A stretch of DNA of 64,000 bases, taken from NCBI GenBank assembly GCA_030523275.1, contig JAUNIX010000008.1, positions 1 through 64,000 of the forward strand, written 5' to 3'. Made by a program: the position numbers and the translations under genes. This document shows, piece by piece, positions 55,374 through 63,141 of the stretch (its first letter is position 1; each line of letters starts with the position of its first letter). This stretch comes from Lachnospiraceae bacterium. GTDB lineage: Bacteria > Bacillota > Clostridia > Lachnospirales > Lachnospiraceae. The notes under the pieces were generated by a model, which was not told the DNA's origin, did no database searches, and saw only the letters and a list, made by a program, of their open reading frames with translations.

Positions 55374-55967
55374 TTAAAACATGTCGTTAACCACTTTCAA
55401 TTCATCGTTTGAATAAGAATGGTAAACTCCATAATCCTCTTCTTTATCATTATTTAAATTAGTCAAAGCTTGTTCATATTCTTTTTTAAATACAGATTGT
55501 GATTCTTCGCGAAAATAACAGCCACTATATGTATAACAAGTCATAGCTGATTCATCCCCGCTTTTATACTGCATATACAAATAATCATTTGTTAAATCTT
55601 GAACAACTAATGCTTTGTCAATTACAAAATCATCGGAATCCAGATCGTATTCATCAATAAATAACAATGCGATACGAAATAATTCATCCGTTTCTTTGGA
55701 AGAACGATCTTTAGAAGGATCCTCTGCTTTCTCAATATCATCGAGATTATCTTCATATTCTTGTTTCGCGGTAGAATCTTCCATCTGTGTTGTTTCTTCT
55801 TCTGTTACATCCTCTTCTTTTACGTCTTCTTTTGTTGTTTCTGTCACTTTTTCTGTCGTTGATTCCGAAGTCGATGTCACATTATTTTTATGTCTTTGAT
55901 TTAACAAGACCGCAACTATTACAACCAACAAACATAGGACTAAAAAGACAGTTAATTTCTTCTTCAT
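55374..55967 (-). CDS. small membrane-anchored Thr/Glu-rich protein
   Basis: The 197-residue protein has an N-terminal membrane helix (about 4-22), a Thr/Glu/Ser-rich linker (about 30-75) and a C-terminal globular part with CYTYSGCYF and many acidic residues. No family is recognised. It has no good ribosome site at the ATG: the only Shine-Dalgarno sequence (56002-56007) sets a 7-codon TTG-initiated frame ending one base before this ATG. Co-transcribed with beta-helix protein A, whose low-complexity tail has similar composition. Confidence 0.75.
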   Translation of the reverse strand: MKKKLTVFLVLCLLVVIVAVLLNQRHKNNVTSTSESTTEKVTETTKEDVKEEDVTEEETTQMEDSTAKQEYEDNLDDIEKAEDPSKDRSSKETDELFRIALLFIDEYDLDSDDFVIDKALVVQDLTNDYLYMQYKSGDESAMTCYTYSGCYFREESQSVFKKEYEQALTNLNNDKEEDYGVYHSYSNDELKVVNDMF

Positions 55968-55968
55968 A

Positions 55969-55992
55969 TCATTTTTTGTCCGACTCTGCCAA
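55969..55992 (-). CDS. possible 7-codon upstream frame before the anchored protein
   Basis: TTG GCA GAG TCG GAC AAA AAA TGA lies 9 bases past AAGGAG and ends one base before the ATG of the 197-residue gene. Removal of one A from its A6 tract (55972-55977) would join it in frame to that gene, giving a plausible cytoplasmic N-terminus. Confidence 0.4.
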   Translation of the reverse strand: MAESDKK

Positions 55993-56065
55993 ATCAGATT
56001 TCTCCTTTCTAACTATTTTTGTAAAATTTTTGATATAATTTCTTAATAATTTCAGATTATGTATG

Positions 56066-56094
56066 ATTATATCAAATTTACATTCATTTTACAA
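56066..56094 (-). promoter_or_regulatory. promoter of the anchored protein/beta-helix A operon
   Basis: Minus-strand TTGTAA (56089-56094), 17-bp spacer, TGA-TATAAT extended -10 (56066-56071), about 100 bp before the first gene. No equally clear promoter was found for the divergent paralogue. Confidence 0.75.
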
Positions 56095-56213
56095 TTCAAA
56101 TATACAGTTTTGTATAAGATTTATGCTTGTAGATTTTTTGACATATTAATCATTTTATGTTAAAAATATATTATAAAATTGTTGAATTTTTATTTCAAAA
56201 GAAAGGATAAAAT

Positions 56214-58160
56214 ATGAAGAAAATACAAATATATCTTTGCCTACTTTTATTTTTTTGTATATGTCTAACACATAATACAACCGTTCAAGCAAAAGTAAAA
56301 TTAAACAAGACTTCTTTAAGTCTAAACAAGGGCAAGACTTATACGTTAAAACTATCCAATAAGAAAAAAGCGACTTGGTCTTCCAGTAAAAAGTCAGTAG
56401 CTACCGTATCCTCTTCCGGCAAAGTTAAGACAAAAAAGAAAGGAACTGCCTATATTTATGCAAAATATAAAAAGAAAAAATATAAATGCAAAGTTACTGT
56501 AAAACAACCGGTTACAAAAATTACTTTAAATAAAAGCTCTGTTAATGTAAAAAAATCAAAGACATACCAATTATCTGCAAAAATTACACCGTCAAATGCT
56601 AACAACAAAAAAGTCACCTGGTCTTCCAGTAATAAAAAGGTAGCCACAGTATCATCCTCTGGCAAAGTAAAAGCAATTAAATGTGGAACTGCAACCATCA
56701 CCTGTAAAGCAAAAGATGGTAGTAATAAGAAAAAAACAACGAAAATTACTGTCACACAAAATGTAACAGGAATAAAACTGAATAAAACTTCTGCAACAGT
56801 TACCGCAAAAAGTACCATCTGTCTTACCCCTTCTGTCACACCAGCCGACGCGACTAATAAGTCTGTCAATTGGAGCTCTTCCAATACAAAAATTGCAAAA
56901 GTATCCAATACCGGTGTTGTAACCGGTATTCAAGCTGGTTTAGCTACCATTACCTGTACTGCTAAAGATGGAAGTAAAAAAAGCGCCCGCTGCCTCGTTA
57001 CGGTTACGAAAAACAAAATCAACTCTACATTTACCATTAATCCTGACTCCGAAGTTTATGATGGTAAGTATAAGACCAAATCAAGTTATACAGAGCTCAC
57101 CAAACATTATTATTTATTGAGGTCCTATATGGAAGCTCTGGAAGAAAGAGGTGGAGGAAGTATCCTTCTGGAATCCGGGACATATGTCATTACAAATGTC
57201 GTTTATGTTCCATCAAATACCAAGATTATTTTCGATGAAGGTGTCGTTATCCGCAAAGAAACGAAAACTGATAAAAATCTTTCGGAAGCAGCGTCCATTT
57301 TTCAATTGGTTGATCCTTCCTTTCCGAAAGATGGTTCTATGGTGGAATATGGATATGATGGTGCCCACGATATTACTTTTGAAGGATTAGGAAACGTTAC
57401 ATTTGATATGCAGCATAAAACAAAATCGAATGGAACTGGCAGCATGGGAATCGTCATGGGACATTGTCAGAACATTAATATCTATAATATTAATTTTATT
57501 AATATGGCACCAAGTGGGCACTTCATAGAATTAAACAGTTCGCAAAATGTCACTGTAGAAAATTGTACTTTTACCGGCAATGTTACAAGTGGTACAAAAG
57601 AGGCAATCAATATTGATTCCACTGATGAAATTACACAAGGATTTAATCATCCATGGTCAAGCCATGATTTAACTTGTGTGGATAATGTTTTGATCGACAA
57701 CTGTGATTTTTCAAAACTACGATCTGCTATTGGAACACATAAATATTCCGTCTCAGAGGAGGGAATCCAGCAATACCATAAAAATGTAACCATTCAAAAT
57801 TGTAAATTTGATACTGTCGGGAGTGTCAGCAGCACTGCCAGTGCAATACGCATGAAAAATTGGCTCGATGCCATTGTCCAAAACAACACTTTTACAAATT
57901 GTTTATATTATAGCATCCGTTGTTATGGTGTGGATTATCCAATTATTGAAAATAATACTTTCACGTACCAAAACACATCGCAACGAGCGATTTTATTTAA
58001 ACAAGGTACGAACTCAGGAACCGGAAGTGAATATCCAATGACTTACAATCAAAATATATTTCCTGAGAATTTTATTTATAACAAGACGAACGCATCGGTC
58101 AAAGTATACGTTTACAATGAAGATAATACAAGCTATCAAACTTATAAAATAAAAAATTAG
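56214..58160 (+). CDS. secreted Ig-like (Big_2) and parallel beta-helix protein B
   Basis: The 648-residue paralogue of protein A is transcribed divergently. A signal peptide (1-26, ending VQA) is followed by three Big_2 repeats (about 27-97, 99-178 and 182-262), two of which include the KDGS turn, then a beta-helix (about 275-640) with GGGSILLESGTY, HFIELNSSQNVTVENCTF, EAINIDS and HPWSSHDLTCVD. It lacks the Thr-rich tail of A. AAAGGA precedes the ATG. Probably a cell-surface or secreted glycan-active or adhesive protein; no active site can be fixed. Confidence 0.8.
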   Translation: MKKIQIYLCLLLFFCICLTHNTTVQAKVKLNKTSLSLNKGKTYTLKLSNKKKATWSSSKKSVATVSSSGKVKTKKKGTAYIYAKYKKKKYKCKVTVKQPVTKITLNKSSVNVKKSKTYQLSAKITPSNANNKKVTWSSSNKKVATVSSSGKVKAIKCGTATITCKAKDGSNKKKTTKITVTQNVTGIKLNKTSATVTAKSTICLTPSVTPADATNKSVNWSSSNTKIAKVSNTGVVTGIQAGLATITCTAKDGSKKSARCLVTVTKNKINSTFTINPDSEVYDGKYKTKSSYTELTKHYYLLRSYMEALEERGGGSILLESGTYVITNVVYVPSNTKIIFDEGVVIRKETKTDKNLSEAASIFQLVDPSFPKDGSMVEYGYDGAHDITFEGLGNVTFDMQHKTKSNGTGSMGIVMGHCQNINIYNINFINMAPSGHFIELNSSQNVTVENCTFTGNVTSGTKEAINIDSTDEITQGFNHPWSSHDLTCVDNVLIDNCDFSKLRSAIGTHKYSVSEEGIQQYHKNVTIQNCKFDTVGSVSSTASAIRMKNWLDAIVQNNTFTNCLYYSIRCYGVDYPIIENNTFTYQNTSQRAILFKQGTNSGTGSEYPMTYNQNIFPENFIYNKTNASVKVYVYNEDNTSYQTYKIKN

Positions 58161-58228
58161 GATTCCTATCAATCATTTTATTATATAGCATCATATAACC
58201 ATATTTATCAAAATATTCAATTATACAT

Positions 58229-58264
58229 AAACAGCTCCGTATGATCACCCATACGGAGCTGTTT
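58229..58264. terminator. convergent terminator after beta-helix protein B
   Basis: AAACAGCTCCGTAT (58229-58242) and ATACGGAGCTGTTT (58251-58264) form a perfect 14-bp stem. T-runs are short, with a TTTT on the plus strand. It lies between two convergent genes. Confidence 0.8.
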
Positions 58265-58316
58265 TCATCTTATGAAATTTTAATCCCCAATATTGATCAC
58301 AGTGAATCGTTAAAAT

Positions 58317-60545
58317 CTATTCCCCAAACACTCTTTTTACGATACGCTCTGATGCTTTTCCATCATCATACGTACAGAATCTATCATAAAAAATATCATA
58401 TTTTTCTTGATATTCTTCTGTAATCTGATCAATATTTTTAATTGCCTCAACTACATCGTCATTTGTCAACAACAATGGTCCTGGCACATCATCTTCAATG
58501 CTAATATAAAATCCGCGCAACTGATCTCTATACTTTTCTAAATCATACGTATAGAATAAAATTGGTCTTCTTAAATTTGCAAAATCAAAGAATACACTTG
58601 AATAATCTGTAATACAAATATCAGAAATCAAATAAATTTCTGCAATATCATCGTAATCACTTAAATTGTATACAAATCCTTCTAATCCTGTTACATCAAT
58701 TTTATCAGCAATAAAATAATGCGTTCTTAATAATAACACATACTCGTCACCGAATTCCTCTTTCAAACGTGCTAAATCCAGTGCCAATTCAAATTTATAC
58801 TTTCCGACATCATAAGACTGATCATCTCTCCATGTTGGAGCATATAAAATCGTCTTTTTATCCAACGGAATTCTCAGTTTTTTCTTTAAATTGATTGCAA
58901 TTTCATCTTTGTTATCATAATACAAAATATCGTTTCTAGGATATCCATAATCTAATATCTCTTTATCGTACATAAAACATCTTTTAAATGTTTCTGTAGA
59001 AAATTTATTTGCAGAAACGAGATAATCCCATTTTTCACGTTGTTGATAAACCTGCATCTTATATTTAGGGGAAGCTGCCATAACTTCTTCCTGGTCAAAT
59101 ACCAATTTCTTTAATGGAGTTCCATGCCAAGTTTCTAAAAATACTTGTCCTTCTCGTTTTCGATACCACAAAGGCTGACGACCATTAAACACTAAATATT
59201 TCGCAGTTGCCAAATAATATGCATACTCTTTTGAAAAACGTTTTACCTTTTTCCCTCCGTACGGTAATTTTGTATCATTATTTAATGCCCATACAAATTC
59301 GTACTTTCCAGGATAGTTTTTCGCAAGATATTCATAAATATATTTTGGACTGTCAGAATAATTTTTTCCAAAAAACGATTCAAAAAGAATGACATTTTTG
59401 CTAACAGGTTTTTTCATGTATTTATGAACATATAATACTTTATAGATTTCAACCATTTTTCGTTTCTTGAGTAATCTCTTGAGACGTTTTTTAGCCAATC
59501 TTTTTGTAACATGTTTGATCATTCCCGCTTGATCATCCGCCTTCATGAGTTCAATGCATTTACGACGATACGCACCAAATTTTTTATAGGCATCTTCATC
59601 CATTTGTGCTACCAATGGCTGCAAACTTGAATAAACAATTCCTTTCCATTTTGGATTATTGGAACGTTTCATACGCACGATCAATGTTGATGATATATAT
59701 TTACATAACTGCCATTCCAAAACTCTTTTTGTCAATGTAGATTCTGCTTTTTCTAAACTTGATTGGTAAGAACTTGCCAACTCAACAAAACGCTGGTCTG
59801 TATCTTCCCCGTTTAATGCCGGCGTATTATATGGATCTGTATGTCTTCTCTTAATATAATATGCATTTTTACATTCTTCGATTTGAGGATTATGGTTGAC
59901 CATCTCAACATTAAATGGTTGATCAATATAATATGTCATACTTTCATCAAAAACAATATGATATTGTTTCAAGAATTCTGTACGATACATATGACCAAGT
60001 ACAGAAATACCACTAAAATTTTTCGATTGAAGAAGTAAATTCAACAATACCATTTTTTTATTTTCATCAACATCTGCGGCATCAAAATTTTTGTCAAAAT
60101 TATCTCTTTTTTTATTGTAAATATTATCTAATTTTTCTAATTTTCCTTCATTATCCTGCTCTAAGAAATTGATACGTTTATACCACGTTCTCTTTCTAGT
60201 TCCCGCATAAATATCTTTACCCGGAGCATTTTTCATGGCATCAACAAACAATTCAAATGTATCCTCTAATACATAATCGTCACTGTCTAAGAAATATACA
60301 TAATCTCCAGAAGCATTCTGTAATCCTATATTTCTCGCTGCTGCCACACCATGTTTCTCAGACTGAATCACTTTCAAATCTAATTTTTTCTGGTATGTCT
60401 CAATTAAATCTTCGATGTCTTCTTCCACTTGATCCAATACAAGAATTGTCTCAAAATCCTGATAGTTAGATAACGTTAGACTATTCAAACAATCATCTAA
60501 AAATATTTTATATTTCCAGAATGGAATAATAACGCTTAATTTCAT
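58317..60545 (-). CDS. bifunctional GT2 glycosyltransferase / CDP-glycerol glycerophosphotransferase
   Basis: Predicted enzyme of teichoic-acid-like polymer synthesis. The 742-residue protein has an N-terminal GT2 domain with SVIIPFW, AAARNIGLQNA and the metal site LDSDD at residues 86-90. A C-terminal TagB/TagF domain (about 370-742) has WHGTPLKKL, YAPTWRDD and ITDYSSVFFDFA. The ATG at 60545 has AGGAGG 5 bases before it; open codons further upstream lack a site. It could act on wall teichoic acid or on a capsule containing glycerol or ribitol phosphate. Confidence 0.9.
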   Translation of the reverse strand: MKLSVIIPFWKYKIFLDDCLNSLTLSNYQDFETILVLDQVEEDIEDLIETYQKKLDLKVIQSEKHGVAAARNIGLQNASGDYVYFLDSDDYVLEDTFELFVDAMKNAPGKDIYAGTRKRTWYKRINFLEQDNEGKLEKLDNIYNKKRDNFDKNFDAADVDENKKMVLLNLLLQSKNFSGISVLGHMYRTEFLKQYHIVFDESMTYYIDQPFNVEMVNHNPQIEECKNAYYIKRRHTDPYNTPALNGEDTDQRFVELASSYQSSLEKAESTLTKRVLEWQLCKYISSTLIVRMKRSNNPKWKGIVYSSLQPLVAQMDEDAYKKFGAYRRKCIELMKADDQAGMIKHVTKRLAKKRLKRLLKKRKMVEIYKVLYVHKYMKKPVSKNVILFESFFGKNYSDSPKYIYEYLAKNYPGKYEFVWALNNDTKLPYGGKKVKRFSKEYAYYLATAKYLVFNGRQPLWYRKREGQVFLETWHGTPLKKLVFDQEEVMAASPKYKMQVYQQREKWDYLVSANKFSTETFKRCFMYDKEILDYGYPRNDILYYDNKDEIAINLKKKLRIPLDKKTILYAPTWRDDQSYDVGKYKFELALDLARLKEEFGDEYVLLLRTHYFIADKIDVTGLEGFVYNLSDYDDIAEIYLISDICITDYSSVFFDFANLRRPILFYTYDLEKYRDQLRGFYISIEDDVPGPLLLTNDDVVEAIKNIDQITEEYQEKYDIFYDRFCTYDDGKASERIVKRVFGE

Positions 60546-60607
60546 TTCCTTCCTCCTAATTGTTAACAAAAATAGATTTATACACCCCAAATGTTAAAAC
60601 TCTGTTA

Positions 60608-60636
60608 ATTATAACAAGGACAATGTTAAATTTCAA
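60608..60636 (-). promoter_or_regulatory. promoter of the glycerophosphotransferase gene
   Basis: Minus-strand TTGAAA (60631-60636), 17-bp spacer, TATAAT (60608-60613). Confidence 0.85.
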
Positions 60637-60653
60637 TAAAAATTTTTCTATAA

Positions 60654-61103
60654 TCACTCTGCTTTCCGATCCATCAATTCAATAATGTTACCTTCGCAGT
60701 CTTTGACATAATGAATAAATAAATCTGGTTTATCCGGGTATGTTCTATGTATCTGTTTTCCGACATAAGATCCTCCGGCAGCTATCAGTTTTTCTGTAAC
60801 AACATCAATATCATCTACATCAATTGCAATATGCCCAATTCCCGTCATATTAATCATGCCTGGTGCACTATCATCCTGGATGTTATATTGGAAAACTTCA
60901 AGCTGCGTTCCATCCGGATCATCTGGAAATGCTAACACCATACCTTCTATATCCGCACCCTCTAATCCGGTCAACCCAGAAGCATATTCACCGGAAATCT
61001 TTTTTTCCGGAGGCATCTGCACACATCCAAATACTTCCTCATAAAATGTAACAACTTTTTTCCAGTCTTTTGCATTAATATTTACATGCAATAATTTACT
61101 CAT
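60654..61103 (-). CDS. VOC superfamily (glyoxalase-like) protein
   Basis: The 149-residue protein has the two beta-alpha-beta-beta-beta modules of the vicinal oxygen chelate fold. Metal-site candidates are His5 in LLHVNINAKD, Glu in LEVFQYNI, His in GIGHIAIDVDDI and Glu in NIIELMD. Lactoylglutathione lyase or methylmalonyl-CoA epimerase labels are common for such proteins; the substrate is not shown. AGGAGA 7 bases before the ATG at 61103 fixes the start. Confidence 0.85.
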   Translation of the reverse strand: MSKLLHVNINAKDWKKVVTFYEEVFGCVQMPPEKKISGEYASGLTGLEGADIEGMVLAFPDDPDGTQLEVFQYNIQDDSAPGMINMTGIGHIAIDVDDIDVVTEKLIAAGGSYVGKQIHRTYPDKPDLFIHYVKDCEGNIIELMDRKAE

Positions 61104-61134
61104 TATCAAATCTCCTTTTGCTCTCTTTTCTATT

Positions 61135-61163
61135 ATTATACCGAATTTTGATCAATATGAAAA
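61135..61163 (-). promoter_or_regulatory. possible promoter of the VOC gene
   Basis: Minus-strand TATAAT (61135-61140) with a weak -35, TTTTCA (61158-61163), at 17 bp. Confidence 0.5.
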
Positions 61164-61329
61164 CAAGGAATTATGAATGTCACAAGATTATTCTATTATA
61201 TTTTAATACAATTTTTCTATTTTTTATTTATACACTTTTTTATAAATATTGAGTTAAAAATTATATATATTGTCATGATATGGGATTTTTATTGTGAAAT
61301 TCTGTACAATATATTAAAATAACGACATG

Positions 61330-61412
61330 CGGTTTACCTGGTTTTTACATATTTTTAACATATTTAATATAACACTAAGACAAATTTAACTACGATAACC
61401 CCCAGGAAACCG
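61330..61412 (+). promoter_or_regulatory. Pho-box-like direct repeats and flanking inverted repeat before the Na/Pi gene
   Basis: Hexamers at an exact 11-bp period read TTTACC (61333), TTTACA (61344), TTAACA (61355) and AATATA (61366), the layout of PhoP-binding TTAACA repeats in Firmicutes. Outside them CGGTTTACCTGG (61330-61341) and CCAGGAAACCG (61402-61412) form an inverted repeat. The downstream gene handles phosphate, which fits phosphate-starvation control. No clear -10 was identified. Confidence 0.6.
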
Positions 61413-61440
61413 AGAATTTTATACAAAGGGGAATAAAACT

Positions 61441-63096
61441 ATGACGACAGTTATTTTAGGATTAGCCGGCGGACTTGGATTGTTTTTATATGGCATGAAG
61501 CTTATGAGTGATGGTATTGAAAAAGCTGCTGGTGCAAAACTTCGTAGCATTCTTGAATTTTTTACCAAAAACAAACTCTCCGGATTGCTCGTTGGTATTG
61601 TCTTTACCGGTATTATCCAATCATCCAGTGCAGCAACCGTAATGGTAGTCAGCTTTGTAAATGCCGGTTTAATGGATCTGTATCAGGCAGCAGGCATTAT
61701 CTTTGGTGCCAATATCGGTACAACCGTTACTTCACAGTTGGTATCTTTCAACTTATCAGCAATCGCTCCTCTATTTTTATTGGCAGGAGTCATTATGATC
61801 ATGTTTATTGATAATCCTACCGTAAAGAAAGTTGGAGAAGTTGTCCTTGGATTCGGTATTTTATTTACGGGTCTTACAACGATGAAAGATTCTATGGCAT
61901 TTTTAAAGGATTCGGAATCATTCGTACAAACACTCAGTGGATTGACAAATCCTATATTAGCCGTATTCATTGGATTTGTGATCACTTCTATTCTGCAAAG
62001 TTCTTCCGTTACTGTTAGTATTGTATTATTAATGGCTTCTCAAGGATTATTACAGTTACAAATTTGTTTCTTTATTGTATTGGGATGTAATATTGGCGCA
62101 TGTTCTTCTGCACTTCTTGCAAGTCTTGGTGGTAAGAAAAATGCAAAACGTGCTGCTTTGATTCATTTCTTATTCAATGTAATCGGAAGTATCATTTTCT
62201 TTGTAATTCTGCTATTTATTCAAGATCCTCTAGCTGATTTTATCTTAAATTTCTCTGGCGGAAACATGGGACGTGCTGTAGCGAATACACATACATCATT
62301 CAAAATTGTACAGGTACTGATGTTATTCCCATTCTCTAATCTGCTCGTAAAATTAACTTACTTGATCGTTCGAGGAGATGATGAAGTGGTAGAAGAAAAC
62401 ACATTGATGTATATCGGTGATCAATCTTTATACACACCAACTTCTGCTATTCCACAGGCAACTTTGGAAATTGAACGTATGGGTAACATGGCTGTTATGA
62501 ATCTGGAAAAATCAATGACAGCATTTTTAAATGAATCAACTGACTCCCTAAATGATATTTATAAAATGGAAGACAGCTTAAACTTTATCAGTGGTGGTAT
62601 TATTGATTATCTGGTTCAGACAAACCAACATGCTCTGCCAGTTGCCGATAAGAAAACATTAGGTGGGTTATTCCATGTTGTCAGTGACTTAGAACGTATC
62701 GGTGACCATGCCAAAGATATCGCTGATATGACAAATACTCTGATCAGTAAAGACCGAAAAATTACTGTTCCTGCAAAGGAATCTTTAATCGAATTGTATC
62801 AGTTAACGGATGAATTATTATTAAAAGCAATCTACACATTGAAACATAGAACCGATGTTTACGTAGATGAAATTATTAATCTTGAAAACGAAATTGATGC
62901 AATGGAAAGCCGTTTACAAAAAGAACACGTTAAACGTCTTGCAAAATTAGAATGTGAACCAAACGCTGGTTTAATTTATTCTGACATTTTAAACAAATTA
63001 GAACGTGTTGCTGACCATGCGACAAATATTGTTTATATCACATTATCAGACAATACAAATTTATTAGATGAAGATCAAATGGCAGAATTAAAATAA
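61441..63096 (+). CDS. Na/Pi cotransporter family protein with PhoU-like domain
   Basis: Sodium-dependent phosphate transporter of the NptA/YjbB type. The 551-residue protein has two inverted membrane halves, each with the QSSS motif (GIIQSSSAATV near residue 60 and ILQSSSVTV near 183), and a C-terminal cytoplasmic PhoU-like helical domain (about 340-551). AAAGGGG precedes the ATG. It is a single gene ending in a strong terminator. Confidence 0.95.
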   Translation: MTTVILGLAGGLGLFLYGMKLMSDGIEKAAGAKLRSILEFFTKNKLSGLLVGIVFTGIIQSSSAATVMVVSFVNAGLMDLYQAAGIIFGANIGTTVTSQLVSFNLSAIAPLFLLAGVIMIMFIDNPTVKKVGEVVLGFGILFTGLTTMKDSMAFLKDSESFVQTLSGLTNPILAVFIGFVITSILQSSSVTVSIVLLMASQGLLQLQICFFIVLGCNIGACSSALLASLGGKKNAKRAALIHFLFNVIGSIIFFVILLFIQDPLADFILNFSGGNMGRAVANTHTSFKIVQVLMLFPFSNLLVKLTYLIVRGDDEVVEENTLMYIGDQSLYTPTSAIPQATLEIERMGNMAVMNLEKSMTAFLNESTDSLNDIYKMEDSLNFISGGIIDYLVQTNQHALPVADKKTLGGLFHVVSDLERIGDHAKDIADMTNTLISKDRKITVPAKESLIELYQLTDELLLKAIYTLKHRTDVYVDEIINLENEIDAMESRLQKEHVKRLAKLECEPNAGLIYSDILNKLERVADHATNIVYITLSDNTNLLDEDQMAELK

Positions 63097-63106
63097 TCAT
63101 AGCCAT

Positions 63107-63141
63107 AAAAAACCTGTCGTAATCAAACGACAGGTTTTTTT
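63107..63141. terminator. bidirectional terminator after the Na/Pi gene
   Basis: AAAAAACCTGTCG and CGACAGGTTTTTTT form a 13-bp stem with an 8-base loop and T-runs on both strands, serving the convergent genes. Confidence 0.95.

Noticed and set aside
56138..56172. Promoter for beta-helix protein B from the TTGACA at 56138
   Set aside because: The sequence 17 bp away is TAAAAA and the nearest TATA-like hexamer is 23 bp away; spacing does not fit.
56376..56930. Repeated DNA units resembling a tandem array
   Set aside because: They are the coding repeats of Big_2 domains, with diverged sequence and no spacer structure; not CRISPR.
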